The translations under genes were made by a program, and so were the position numbers. A DNA stretch of 64,000 nucleotides from Pseudomonas beijingensis. GTDB lineage: Bacteria > Pseudomonadota > Gammaproteobacteria > Pseudomonadales > Pseudomonadaceae. The notes under the pieces were generated by a model, which saw only the letters and a program-made list of their open reading frames with translations, was not told the origin of the DNA and did not search any database. The stretch spans positions 1,554,001-1,618,000 of the forward strand of contig NZ_CP117425.1 in the NCBI RefSeq assembly GCF_030687295.1, in the 5' to 3' direction. Within the stretch, counting starts at the first letter, position 1; every line of letters starts with the position of its first letter. Positions 26,389 to 37,070 of the stretch are shown piece by piece.

Positions 26389-27195
26389 GTGTTGAAAGTT
26401 GCGCTGGCTTTTTTTGGTATCCCGAGAAACTCGGAGATCTGTTTCCCCTCTATTCGAGAAAACGTCCTGGCACACATTCCTGCCGGGAGCGAGGTGCAGT
26501 GTTTTTATCATCTGTACAAAATCGATGAAATCCGCAACCCGCGCTCGGGGGAGCAAGGTGAACTGAAAGCGGACAATTATGCACCGTTCACCACCATGAC
26601 CGGTCGCCTCGACTCCACCGAGGGCGTCCTGGAACGTTGGGACTTCGAGCGGGTCAAGTCCCTGGGCGATACCTGGGGAGATGAGCACGCCTCACTCAGA
26701 AACCTGATCTACCAGCTCAATTCCCTGAATGCCGTGACGGCCATGATAGAACCGTTCGATCCGGATTTCGTCGTGTTTGTGCGTCCTGACAATTTCTACC
26801 ACACCGCGCTTCCGGCGTATGTGTTCGCTCACCCTGATGCACGCAGATTGAATGCCTACATTCCGGACTGGCAATGGTGGGGGGGCTTGAACGACCGTTT
26901 CGCTATTTGCGGACGGGATGCCTACCCAGCCTATGGCAAGCGTATCGAACGTATTTTCGATTTTTGCGAGGCGACAGGGCGGAAGCTGCATTCCGAGCGG
27001 CTGCTCAAATACGCGTTGCAACAAGCAAAGGTGAAGGTTTGCACCTTGCCGACCACGGCGTCGCGGGTACGAATCGATGGCACCTTCGCCGAAGAGTCGT
27101 TCTCGCCCAAGCGTGGCATGGGCAAGCGTGAAAATCGTTATTTCCATCTGTTTGCACGGTGGCGAACTTATCTGGATAAACGACGTTCCAGCTGA
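26389..27195 (+). CDS. Hypothetical protein in LPS accessory group
   Basis: A 268-residue protein of unknown function. It begins LKVALAFFGIPRNSEICFPS, has an acidic/aromatic middle (PFDPDFVVFVRPDNFYH), then IPDWQWWGGLNDRFAICGRD and a basic C terminus. The pattern of an N-terminal strand with FGIPR and a later D-W-x-WGGxNDRF is seen in uncharacterised glycosyltransferase-adjacent proteins (DUF7796-like, from memory). The start is GTG 26389, or TTG at 26392. The 72-bp gap before it is not obviously a promoter. It ends 2 nt before the convergent gene. Confidence 0.6.
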   Translation: MLKVALAFFGIPRNSEICFPSIRENVLAHIPAGSEVQCFYHLYKIDEIRNPRSGEQGELKADNYAPFTTMTGRLDSTEGVLERWDFERVKSLGDTWGDEHASLRNLIYQLNSLNAVTAMIEPFDPDFVVFVRPDNFYHTALPAYVFAHPDARRLNAYIPDWQWWGGLNDRFAICGRDAYPAYGKRIERIFDFCEATGRKLHSERLLKYALQQAKVKVCTLPTTASRVRIDGTFAEESFSPKRGMGKRENRYFHLFARWRTYLDKRRSS

Positions 27196-27197
27196 CG

Positions 27198-28163
27198 CTA
27201 TTTGTGTAGTGTCCCGCGAACCATGCGCATCAGGCCCATGGCTTTTTTGTGCAAGTTGGTCAGGCCCTGGCGACGAGGCTTGTGCACTTCCAAGCCTTGT
27301 TTCACGAGCCAATCCTTCCAGCGGATGCGTTCGTCGCGAACTACCCAGCCCTCTTGGCTGGCGAAGCTTTCAGCCAGGTGCAGGCCTCGGGTACTGGCTG
27401 CGATCAACTGATCACGTTTAAGCGTATAGAGCTCTCCGATCGGCTTGCCGTCTTCAAGCGGCATCAGGTACAGGTCCGGTCGCTTGCGGTCCAGGCGCGC
27501 TACCAACTGGTCGCCCTCCAGGCGCTCATCGACGTGAAACAGGCTCAGGGACTTGGCTTCCTTGGGCACATCCAGGCGCAAGTCATAGATCAATTGCAGT
27601 GATGCCGTCGGCAGGTGCACGTAGGCCCGTGGCCGCTCGATCAGTTGCAGGTTGGCGCTGCGCACCGGGCGGGCCGAGCCCGACAGGGGGGTCAGGCGAA
27701 ACGGCAAGGCTTCGCGGTAATGCAGGGCGGTGGCGTAGGGGGCTGGTAGCCAGGTATCGTTGAAGCGTCCGCCGAGCCAGCCTTCAGGGGTTTCCAGCAG
27801 GCATTCCTCGGCAATTTCGCTGATGGCGGTGAGCAGCGGCAGGTTCAGTTCGTGGGCCGGGACGTAGCCGGAAATCAGCTTGAGCACCACATCGCCGCGA
27901 TCCTGCCGGCGCTGGCGCACCAGTACCCAATAATCGCGGTTCTGCCAATGCAGGGTCAGGCGCACCGAGACGCCCAGGTTGGCCAGCTCCAGGGAAAAAC
28001 GCTCGGTATCGGCCACCGCAACAGGGCGGCGGCGCTGCAAGGTCTGGGCGAAATTCAGCGGCATCCCGACGCTCTGGTAAGTCAGGCCTTCAGGGGTCGC
28101 TTCGACGAGCAGGGGCAGGGTCTTGAAGTTACTCGGGTTCTTTCTGATGAGCGTACGCGGCAT
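27198..28163 (-). CDS. Conserved Pseudomonas hypothetical protein (PA4993-type)
   Basis: A 321-residue protein, basic at the N terminus (PRTLIRKNPSNFKTLPLLVE), with no clear catalytic motif. Relatives have been labelled metal ABC transporter ATPase, but no Walker A or ABC signature is visible, so that name is not supported here. It lies just upstream of the aldo/keto reductase in PAO1-like order and is transcribed in the same direction as the next two genes, with a 34-bp gap. Function unknown. Confidence 0.75.
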   Translation of the reverse strand: MPRTLIRKNPSNFKTLPLLVEATPEGLTYQSVGMPLNFAQTLQRRRPVAVADTERFSLELANLGVSVRLTLHWQNRDYWVLVRQRRQDRGDVVLKLISGYVPAHELNLPLLTAISEIAEECLLETPEGWLGGRFNDTWLPAPYATALHYREALPFRLTPLSGSARPVRSANLQLIERPRAYVHLPTASLQLIYDLRLDVPKEAKSLSLFHVDERLEGDQLVARLDRKRPDLYLMPLEDGKPIGELYTLKRDQLIAASTRGLHLAESFASQEGWVVRDERIRWKDWLVKQGLEVHKPRRQGLTNLHKKAMGLMRMVRGTLHK

Positions 28164-28197
28164 GTCGGCTCCTTCCTTAAGGCCGCGTAGGGCGGCG

Positions 28198-29010
28198 TCA
28201 GTGTTTACGCAGGACCTTGGCTACGGTCGCGACGTTATGGGCGAGGTGCAGCGGATTGATGGTGCCGACAATAGCACTGGCGACCCCGGGATGCTCAAAC
28301 AACAGTTCGAAACTGGCACGAACCGGGTCTACCCCGGGGCTCAAGCAGGCGTGGCCGCTGGCCAGGGCTTTTTTCACCAGGATCGCTTTACCGTGCTCGC
28401 TGGCGTAGTCAATGACCGCCTTCTCGTTTCGTTCGTTCAGATTGTAGGTGACCATCGCGCAATCGCCTTGCTCCAAGGCCTTCAAGCCGCCGTCGACGGT
28501 CTTGCCGGAAAAACCGAAGCCGCCGATCTTGCCCTCGCGCTTGAGCGCCGCCAGGGTCGGGTAGACCTCGCTGTCGTTGAGGATCGCCAGGTCGTTGCCG
28601 TCTGAATGCACCAGGACCAGGTCGATATAATCGGTTTCCAGGCGCTTGAGGCTGCGTTCCACCGAGAATCGGGTATGGGCGGCGCTGAAGTCGTGGCGTG
28701 ACTGGCCGTCGCTGAATTCTTCGCCGACCTTGCTGACAATCACCCAGTCCTGGCGTTGACCGCGCAGCAGCGGGCCGAGGCGTTCTTCGCTGCGGCCATA
28801 GGCCGGCGCGGTGTCGATCAAATTGATACCCAGGTCGCGCGCCAGCTTGAGCAACATGCGCGCTTCGTCGTCATCGGGAATCTGAAAACCGTTGGGGTAT
28901 TTGACGCCCTGGTCGCGGCCCAGCTTGACGGTGCCCAGGCCCAGGGGGGAAACCCGCGGGCCGTTATGGCCCAGGGGGCGATAGAGGTCATGCAGGGTCG
29001 CTTGGCTCAT
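28198..29010 (-). CDS. Aldo/keto reductase
   Basis: A 270-residue NADPH-dependent oxidoreductase of the AKR superfamily (PA4992 type). The active-site Asp and Tyr appear in NLIDTAPAYGRSEERLG; the catalytic Lys lies in WVIVSKVGEEF and the His in VLVHSDGND. The start overlaps the stop of the upstream FAD oxidoreductase by 4 nt, so the two are translationally coupled. The substrate is unknown. Confidence 0.88.
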   Translation of the reverse strand: MSQATLHDLYRPLGHNGPRVSPLGLGTVKLGRDQGVKYPNGFQIPDDDEARMLLKLARDLGINLIDTAPAYGRSEERLGPLLRGQRQDWVIVSKVGEEFSDGQSRHDFSAAHTRFSVERSLKRLETDYIDLVLVHSDGNDLAILNDSEVYPTLAALKREGKIGGFGFSGKTVDGGLKALEQGDCAMVTYNLNERNEKAVIDYASEHGKAILVKKALASGHACLSPGVDPVRASFELLFEHPGVASAIVGTINPLHLAHNVATVAKVLRKH

Positions 29011-30182
29011 GGCAGCAGTTGCTCCCAGGCAGGCACGCCCATGGGCGGCTTCGGCAGATCCGGCAGCGGGGCCGGATGACTGGGCTGGATGCCGTCGCGT
29101 TGCAGCGCTTTGACCACCCGATCGGCGAAGTACGGCGCCAAGGCCAGCTTGGTCGGCCAGCCCACCAGCAGGCGATCCTGCTCGGCGAGGAAGGCGTTGT
29201 CCGGGCGGGTCAGGCCCGACTGCAACGGTTCGGCGCGGTCAACCCGCAGCGTGGCCCATTGCGCAGTGCTGAGGTCGATCCACGGCAGCAGTTGGCCAAG
29301 TTCTTTCTGGGCGACGGCGATCTGCTCGGCGGGCTCGCGGGCGATGGCATCGCCTTCGGCGAGGTCGCCCCCCAGGTACCAGACCCATTGGCCATCGGCG
29401 GCGGGATGGGTGGTCACGGTGACGCGTGGCTTCGGTCCGCCGCCCAGGCAATGGGCGTAAAGCGGCTTGAGGCTCGGGCCCTTGGCCAGGACCATGTGCA
29501 ACGGCCGGGTCTGCATGGCCGGTTTGTCCAGGCCCAGGGCGTTGAGCAGGTCGGCGGTGCCAGCGCCCGCGCTGAGGATAATGCGCTGGGCACGGATCTC
29601 GCGGTCGTCGACCTTCAGTCCGACCAGCTCACCGGCTTCGCGCAGTGGCTCGATGCGCTGCCCGGCCAGCAGGCTGTCGCCAGCCAGTTCCGCCAGGCGT
29701 GCGATCAGGCTGGGCACGTCCACCACCAGTTCGGCCAGGCGATAGACCTTGCCCTTGAAGCGCTTGTCTTGCAGGGCCGGCGGCAGTTGCTCGCCCTTGA
29801 CCTGGTCGACCCGCCCGCGCACGGCCTTGCTGGCGAAGAAACTGGTGAGGTTGCCGGCCAAAGTGCCGGGGGACCAGAGGTAATGGGCATCGGACAGCAT
29901 GCGCACGCCGGACAGGTCCAGCTCACCTTCACCCTTCAGGGCTTCGCGCCAGCGGCGCGGCATGTCGGCGATGGCTTCCGAGGCCCCGGTCAGGGCGCCA
30001 TGCAAGGCGTACTTGGCGCCGCCATGGATGATGCCCTGGGATTTGACACTCTGCCCGCCGCCGAGGCTGGCGCTTTCCACCAGCACGGTTGAAAACCCCT
30101 GGCGGCGCAGGCGCGCGTTCAGCCAGAGGCCGGCGACTCCGGCGCCGACAATCAGGATGTCGGTGGAAATAACGGATGGCAT
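29007..30182 (-). CDS. FAD-dependent oxidoreductase (DAO family)
   Basis: A 391-residue flavoprotein (PA4991 type) with the N-terminal dinucleotide fold DILIVGAGVAGLWLNARLRR and the D-amino-acid-oxidase/glycerol-3-phosphate-dehydrogenase-like body. It is the first gene of the pair with the aldo/keto reductase. The natural substrate cannot be read from the sequence. The upstream 206-bp gap contains a palindromic repeat. Confidence 0.85.
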   Translation of the reverse strand: MPSVISTDILIVGAGVAGLWLNARLRRQGFSTVLVESASLGGGQSVKSQGIIHGGAKYALHGALTGASEAIADMPRRWREALKGEGELDLSGVRMLSDAHYLWSPGTLAGNLTSFFASKAVRGRVDQVKGEQLPPALQDKRFKGKVYRLAELVVDVPSLIARLAELAGDSLLAGQRIEPLREAGELVGLKVDDREIRAQRIILSAGAGTADLLNALGLDKPAMQTRPLHMVLAKGPSLKPLYAHCLGGGPKPRVTVTTHPAADGQWVWYLGGDLAEGDAIAREPAEQIAVAQKELGQLLPWIDLSTAQWATLRVDRAEPLQSGLTRPDNAFLAEQDRLLVGWPTKLALAPYFADRVVKALQRDGIQPSHPAPLPDLPKPPMGVPAWEQLLP

Positions 30183-30253
30183 GCAGCGACCTCAGTGTTC
30201 AAGACGAGGGCGCAGTATACAGACTCGATGAGTGGAGTTTTCGCCGCTCAACC

Positions 30254-30341
30254 TGTGGGAGCAAAGCTTGCTCGCGATACAGGCGCCTCGGTTCCAAAGA
30301 GACCGCGTCGTTTTCATCGCGGGCAAGCCTTGCTCCCACAG
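30254..30341. repeat. 88-bp asymmetric palindromic element, copy 1
   Basis: Begins TGTGGGAGCAAAGCTTGC and ends GCAAGCCTTGCTCCCACAG. The two arms differ at the same internal positions in all copies: the left carries CAAAGCTTGCTCGCG and the right CGCGGGCAAGCCTTG. Other copies in the window are at 33026, 55821, 61324 (reversed) and 63160. Confidence 0.9.
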
Positions 30342-30388
30342 ATTCCTCCTTGCCACACATGTATTTTCAGCCCTATTAAGCCGTGTCT

Positions 30389-30721
30389 TCAGTGCCCGGC
30401 CGTCTTGGAAAACAGCTGGATCACCACCACCCCCAACACAATCAGCGCCATCCCCAGCATCGCCGGCACGTCCAGTTTCTGCCCGTAGATGAACAGCGCC
30501 GCGACGCTGACCATGACGATCCCCAGTCCGGCCCAGACCGCATAGGCCACGCCCACCGGTACGGTGCGCACCACCAGCGTCAGCATCCAGAACGCGGTGC
30601 CGTAGCCGACGATGACCAGCAGCAAGGGCAGGGGTGTGCTCAGGCCCTTGATCGCTTTCATCGAAACGGTGGCGATCACTTCGGCGCAGATGGCGATGGC
30701 CAGGTAGTAGTAGGCGTTCAT
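30389..30721 (-). CDS. emrE: Small multidrug resistance (SMR) efflux protein
   Basis: A 110-residue proton-coupled SMR transporter with four transmembrane helices, syntenic to PA4990 (emrE). The essential proton/substrate Glu is at residue 14 ([15 protein letters not shown]); WAGLGIV, the helix-3 glycine region, and a C-terminal [11 protein letters not shown] helix follow. ATG 30721 is used rather than the in-frame ATG at 30763, which would add a hydrophilic tail before helix 1. It is divergent from a LysR-type regulator 103 bp away, which may control it. Confidence 0.9.
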   Translation of the reverse strand: MNAYYYLAIAICAEVIATVSMKAIKGLSTPLPLLLVIVGYGTAFWMLTLVVRTVPVGVAYAVWAGLGIVMVSVAALFIYGQKLDVPAMLGMALIVLGVVVIQLFSKTAGH

Positions 30722-30795
30722 GGGCAGTTCCTCTTTGACGGTTGCGTCTTTCGATGGGGCCATTCTAGAGATCGCCCAGATGCGGTAAAGTCATT

Positions 30796-30818
30796 ACCTA
30801 TCTGTAATAGAGATAGGT
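30796..30818. promoter_or_regulatory. Palindromic candidate operator between emrE and lysR
   Basis: A perfect inverted repeat ACCTATCT-GTAATAG-AGATAGGT lies in the divergent promoter region, 6 nt before the LysR start. It includes A/T at its centre, as in many LysR boxes, and its right arm overlaps the regulator's ribosome-binding region, which would fit autorepression. Confidence 0.6.
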
Positions 30819-30824
30819 TGAGCC

Positions 30825-31715
30825 ATGAACGTACAGTGGAACCTGGAACAATTGCGGCTGTTTGTCGGGGTCGCCGAGAAACGTTCGTTTTCCGCCGTGG
30901 CCCGGGACCAGCGCAAGGCGCAATCGGCCATCAGCAGTGCGATCGCCTTGCTGGAAGACGACTTGGGGGTGAGCCTGTTCGAGCGCAGCAGCGGCCGTCA
31001 GCCGAGGCTCACCGACGCGGGTGAAGCCCTGCTCGAAGAGGCCAGGGAAGTGCTGCGCCAGTGCGAGCGCCTCAATGGTCGAGCCCTGGCCTTGATGCGC
31101 GGCCAGGAAGCGTCGCTGCGCCTGGCCCAGGACGAAGCCATGCCCTATCAACCGGTCATCGACAGCCTGGCGGCCCTGGCCGAGCAATTTCCCACCCTCG
31201 AAGTGCAACTGGCCAGCGCCGCCCAGGGCGATGTGGCGCGCAAACTGGTGGAACGACGCGCCGACCTCGGCTTGCTGTTCTATCACGACCAGATACCCGA
31301 AGCGTTGGAGCGCCGGGTACTGGGCAGCGTCGAAATGGTCACGGTGTGCGGCCGGGATCATCCCCTGGCGAACCATGGTTATGTGACCTGCCGGGAAATG
31401 GCCCGGCACCGTCAGTTGTTGATGGCGACCCAGTCCAGCGTCTATCCCGGCAGCGAGCAGGCCAGCCCGCAGGTCTGGCGGGCCGACAGTTTCTATGTGC
31501 TGGCCGAATGGCTGAGGAGTGGCCTGGGCTGGGCCTGGCTGCCACGGCACGTGGTGCAATACCCGGCGTACCTGGGTGACATGGTCGAACTCAGCAGCGA
31601 ATGGACGCCGCCGGCCCTGGTGGTGGAACTGGTCTGGCGCCGCGACGAACCCCTGGGGCCGGCGGCCCGTTGGCTGGCGGAACGTTTTGCCGTGCAGTTG
31701 CAGGCGATCGGCTGA
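30825..31715 (+). CDS. LysR-family transcriptional regulator
   Basis: A 296-residue LTTR. The winged helix at residues about 7-65 reads NLEQLRLFVGVAEKRSFSAV, followed by QSAISSAIALLEDDLGVSLF and RLTDAGEALLEEAREVL. The remainder is the periplasmic-binding-like effector domain. It is divergent from the SMR pump and matches PA4989. Its effector is unknown; waaA follows after 22 bp but probably has its own regulation. Confidence 0.92.
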   Translation: MNVQWNLEQLRLFVGVAEKRSFSAVARDQRKAQSAISSAIALLEDDLGVSLFERSSGRQPRLTDAGEALLEEAREVLRQCERLNGRALALMRGQEASLRLAQDEAMPYQPVIDSLAALAEQFPTLEVQLASAAQGDVARKLVERRADLGLLFYHDQIPEALERRVLGSVEMVTVCGRDHPLANHGYVTCREMARHRQLLMATQSSVYPGSEQASPQVWRADSFYVLAEWLRSGLGWAWLPRHVVQYPAYLGDMVELSSEWTPPALVVELVWRRDEPLGPAARWLAERFAVQLQAIG

Positions 31716-31737
31716 AAACCCGATAAACTCCGCCGCC

Positions 31738-33012
31738 ATGAACAGAACTCTCTATAGCGCGTTGTTTTATCTGGGGCTGCCACTGGTAGCGATTCGGCTG
31801 TGGCTGCGGGCCCGCAAGGCGCCAGCGTATGCCCGGCGCATTGGCGAGCGGTTCTCTCGGGGGCTGCCGGTCATGGTGCCGGGGGGCATCTGGGTGCACG
31901 CGGTGTCGGTGGGCGAGAGCATTGCCGCCGCGCCGATGATCCGCGCCTTGCTGCAACGTTATCCACAGCTGCCGATCACCGTCACCTGCATGACGCCCAC
32001 CGGTTCGGAGCGGATCCGGGCGTTGTTCGCCAGCGAGCCGCGCATCCAGCATTGCTATCTGCCTTACGACTTGCCTTGCGCCGCCAAGCGTTTTCTCGAT
32101 CGGGTGCGCCCGTCCCTGGCGGTGATCATGGAAACCGAGCTGTGGCCCAACCACATTCACCAGTGCGCTAGGCGCGGCATTCCCGTGGCCTTGGCCAACG
32201 CTCGGCTGTCGGAGCGTTCGGCGCGGGGTTATGCACGTTTTCCCAAACTGACCCGGCCCATGCTCGCCGAGATGAGCCTGTTCGCCGTGCAGACCGAAGC
32301 CGAAGCCGAGCGTTTCCGCCAGTTGGGCGCCCGGGCGGAAACCGTCGAGGTCACCGGCTCCATCAAGTTCGACCTGACCATCGACCCGCAACTGCTCGAG
32401 GACGCCAGCGCCTTGCGTCGCCAGTGGCAGGCCTCCGAGCGTCCGGTATGGATCGCCGCCAGTACCCATGAAGGTGAAGACGAAGTGGTGCTGGCCGCCC
32501 ACCGTCGGCTGCTCGACAGTTATCCCGAAGCGTTGCTGATCCTGGTGCCGCGTCATCCCGAGCGCTTCGACTCCGTGCACCAGTTGTGTGTCAACGAAGG
32601 TCTGGTCACGGTGCGGCGCTCCAGCGGCCAACCGGTTACCGCCCAGGCTTCGGTGTTGCTCGGCGACACCATGGGTGAACTGTTGTTTCTCTACGCATTG
32701 GCCGACAGCGCGTTTGTCGGTGGCAGCCTGGTGCCCAACGGTGGGCACAACCTGCTCGAACCGGCGGCCCTGGCGAAACCGGTGCTGAGTGGGCCGCACC
32801 TGTTCAACTTCCTCGAAATCGCCGCGCAACTGCGCGCTGCCGGGGCGCTGGCGGAAGTGGACGATGCCCAAAGCCTGGCCCTGGCGATCCAGCGCCTGTT
32901 CGAACTGCCTCGGGATGCCCAGCGCATGGCCGAGGCGGGGCTTGCGGTGATGCGCCGCAATCAGGGCGCGTTGCAGCGGTTGCTGGAGGCGTTGGGGCGG
33001 TTGATTGATTGA
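31738..33012 (+). CDS. waaA: 3-deoxy-D-manno-octulosonic acid (Kdo) transferase
   Basis: Adds two Kdo residues to lipid IVA, the first step of core assembly, at the inner membrane. The 424-residue GT30 protein has an N-terminal membrane anchor (SALFYLGLPLVAIRLWLRAR), then IWVHAVSVGESIAAAPMIRA, METELWPNHI, and the donor-domain GGSLVPNGGHNLLEPAAL. The ATG at 31738 gives the conserved MNRTLYSALFY start; the in-frame extension to 31519 lies inside the LysR gene. Confidence 0.95.
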   Translation: MNRTLYSALFYLGLPLVAIRLWLRARKAPAYARRIGERFSRGLPVMVPGGIWVHAVSVGESIAAAPMIRALLQRYPQLPITVTCMTPTGSERIRALFASEPRIQHCYLPYDLPCAAKRFLDRVRPSLAVIMETELWPNHIHQCARRGIPVALANARLSERSARGYARFPKLTRPMLAEMSLFAVQTEAEAERFRQLGARAETVEVTGSIKFDLTIDPQLLEDASALRRQWQASERPVWIAASTHEGEDEVVLAAHRRLLDSYPEALLILVPRHPERFDSVHQLCVNEGLVTVRRSSGQPVTAQASVLLGDTMGELLFLYALADSAFVGGSLVPNGGHNLLEPAALAKPVLSGPHLFNFLEIAAQLRAAGALAEVDDAQSLALAIQRLFELPRDAQRMAEAGLAVMRRNQGALQRLLEALGRLID

Positions 33013-33025
33013 GCGACTGAATATC

Positions 33026-33113
33026 TGTGGGAGCAAAGCTTGCTCGCGATGCAAACGCTCCGGCTCCAGGGAGACTGAGTTGTATTCATCGCGGGCAAGC
33101 CTTGCTCCCACAG
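33026..33113. repeat. 88-bp asymmetric palindromic element, copy 2
   Basis: Same arms as the copy at 30254 (TGTGGGAGCAAAGCTTGC ... GCAAGCCTTGCTCCCACAG) with a diverged centre. It sits between the convergent waaA and tolC genes, where it could form a strong hairpin for both transcripts. Confidence 0.9.
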
Positions 33114-33144
33114 GATGTTGCTGGCAGGGCTTCCCTCCGAGGGG

Positions 33145-34584
33145 TTACTGCGCCGGCCGCGAGCGCAACTGCTGCGCTGCCGCCTGGGCCAGGTCCGGCG
33201 GCAGGAAGTCGCGGTCGGGGTTGTAGTCGGGCTTGAGGTAGCGCGACAGGTCCTGCAGGTCCGCCGGGCTCAACGTCCCGGCCGCCTGCTTGAGGCGCAG
33301 GTTGTCGAGGATGTAGTCGTAGCGGGCGTTGTTGTAGTTGCGCACCGAGGTGTACAGCTGGCGCTGGGCGTCGAGCACATCGACGATGTTGCGGGTGCCC
33401 ACCTGATAGCCGATTTCCGTGGCTTCCACCGCGCTCTGGTTGGAGATGATCGACTGGCGCCGGGCCTGGACCTGCTCCACGTCCGTGTTGACCGCACGGT
33501 GCAGGTTACGGGTGTTTTCCACCACCTGCCGACGCAGGCCTTCGCGTTGCTGTTCGGTCTGGGTGAGCTGCGAGTAGGACTCGCGCACCTGGGAACTGGT
33601 CAGCCCGCCGCTGTAGATCGGGATGCTCAGTTGCAGGCCAATGGTGCGTTGCTCGGCATCGCCGCCATAACGCTGGCCGGTGGGGCTCGGGTTGGTGAAA
33701 CCGAGGCCGTCGTTGTCGCCTTTTCTGTACTGGGCTATCGCATCGAGGGTCGGCGCATGGCCGGCCTTGCGTTGGCGCAGTGTGTCTTCGGCGGCATCGA
33801 CGGCGTAGTTGCTGGCCAGCAGGTTGAGGTTCTGTTTGGCCGCCGTGTCGACCCAGGCCTTGGCATCGTTCGGCGTCGGCGGCAGGATCGGCAAGGTGTG
33901 GACGATGCCCTGGAGCGAGTTGTACTGGCGGTTGGTCAGGGTGATCAAGGCTTCGAAGGCGTCTTCGACCTGGCGCTGGGCGAGGATCCGGTTGGCGCGT
34001 GCGGTGTCGTAGCTGGCCTGGGATTGCAGTACATCCGTCTTGTCCGACAGGCCGACGTCGAAACGTTCGTTGGACTGGTCGAGCTGGCGCTTGAACGCCG
34101 CTTCCTCGGCCTTGGTCGAGGCCAGGTTGTCCTGGCTGCGCAGCACGTTGAAATAGCTCTCGGCGCTTTGCAGGATCATGTTCTGTTCAGTGGCCGACAG
34201 TTGCAGCGACGCTTGTTCGTCAACGGACTTTGCCGCCTGGAGCTGGAACCAGCGGTCGGCGCGGAAAATCGGTTGGGACAGCGTGGCCTGGTAGACCGTG
34301 GAACTGCGGGTGGCGGTCATCGCCGGCTGGTCGAGTTCGGTACGGGTGTTGTTCAAGTCTGCACCGGCCGAGAGGTTGGGCAGCAACCCGGCGCGGGCCT
34401 GGGGCACCACTTCCTTCTGGGCGCCATATTGGGCGCGGGCAGCGGCCAGATCGGCGTTGTTGTCCACCGCTTCCTGATACACGCTCACCAGATCGGTTTT
34501 GGTGGTCAAGGGCGCTTCGGCGGCCCAGGCCATGGCGTTGGACGCACAAGACACGGCCAGGGCCAGTGAGAGTTTGCGCAGCAT
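33145..34584 (-). CDS. tolC: TolC-family outer-membrane efflux channel (OpmH-like)
   Basis: A 479-residue outer-membrane factor with a Sec signal peptide (LSLALAVSCASNAMA, cut near residue 19). The two OEP repeats are visible; the second has VEATEIGYQVGTRNIVDVLD, the hallmark of the TolC helix-turn. It forms the trimeric exit duct for type I secretion and RND pumps. Syntenic to PA4974 (opmH), next to thiC. The C-terminal extension is proline/glutamine-rich (PPDLAQAAAQQLRSRPAQ). Confidence 0.93.
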   Translation of the reverse strand: MLRKLSLALAVSCASNAMAWAAEAPLTTKTDLVSVYQEAVDNNADLAAARAQYGAQKEVVPQARAGLLPNLSAGADLNNTRTELDQPAMTATRSSTVYQATLSQPIFRADRWFQLQAAKSVDEQASLQLSATEQNMILQSAESYFNVLRSQDNLASTKAEEAAFKRQLDQSNERFDVGLSDKTDVLQSQASYDTARANRILAQRQVEDAFEALITLTNRQYNSLQGIVHTLPILPPTPNDAKAWVDTAAKQNLNLLASNYAVDAAEDTLRQRKAGHAPTLDAIAQYRKGDNDGLGFTNPSPTGQRYGGDAEQRTIGLQLSIPIYSGGLTSSQVRESYSQLTQTEQQREGLRRQVVENTRNLHRAVNTDVEQVQARRQSIISNQSAVEATEIGYQVGTRNIVDVLDAQRQLYTSVRNYNNARYDYILDNLRLKQAAGTLSPADLQDLSRYLKPDYNPDRDFLPPDLAQAAAQQLRSRPAQ

Positions 34585-34747
34585 GAGGCTATCCCTAATT
34601 CACTAATGAGAATGCGCATAAGAGGCGCGCGGCGTAGCGAGTGTAGTTGCGCGACGGCATGGCAACAATCCTGTATATGCGCCATTCATCACGCCTTTTG
34701 CCCTGGCGATGGCGTTCTCTGGTAGTTGTGTCTAGACTGGCCGGGTT

Positions 34748-34836
34748 CTTGTCGGGGTGCCTTGCTATGAGGCTGAGATCGAATAATTTCGGATCCCGTT
34801 GAACCTGATCAGGTTAGCGCCTGCGTAGGGAACAAG
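34748..34836 (+). promoter_or_regulatory. TPP riboswitch (THI box) upstream of thiC
   Basis: The conserved parts appear in order: CGGGGTGCC, GGCTGAGATC, then CCCGTTGAACCTGATCAGG and TAGCGCCTGCGTAGGGAAC. The outer stem CTTGT/ACAAG pairs 34748-34752 with 34832-34836. This is the standard thiamine-pyrophosphate aptamer. A 173-nt leader follows, including a CTCG...CGAG hairpin, before thiC. TPP should lower thiC expression. The 425-bp gap 34585-35009 holds this element, the leader and the tolC upstream region. Confidence 0.95.
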
Positions 34837-34895
34837 ATTTCTCGTCACCCGGCGAGTCCTCTTGTGCTTCGTCCGGGATGTCGTTCGACCATTGA

Positions 34896-36899
<2,004 letters not shown>

Positions 36900-36910
36900 T
36901 GTGAGCTGAA

Positions 36911-36932
36911 GGCGGCGGTGTTTTCACCGCCG
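36911..36932 (+). terminator. Hairpin after thiC
   Basis: GGCGGCGGTG-TTTT-CACCGCCG lies about 12 nt after the stop, with no T-run beyond it. It may protect the 3' end or weakly terminate before cytX. Confidence 0.45.
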
Positions 36933-37032
36933 TCATCGCGAGCAAGCTCGCTCCCACAGGGGATCTACTGTGGACGCAAAGTCTGTGTGCACCGTTGATC
37001 CTCTGTGGGAGCGAGCTTGCTCGCGATAGCGG
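36933..37032. repeat. REP pair between thiC and cytX
   Basis: An inverse REP (GCGAGCAAGCTCGCTCCCAC) and a forward REP are separated by about 45 bp. The pair covers most of the 171-bp gap; an in-frame ATG for cytX at 37005 falls inside the second REP and is not used. Confidence 0.9.
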
Positions 37033-37070
37033 CCAAAAAAACAACAAATATCCCTCTGAGACAACAACTC

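Noticed and set aside
34600..34625. Fur-like AATGAGAATGCGCAT upstream of tolC
   Set aside because: Too few matches to the 19-bp Fur box and not palindromic enough to call.
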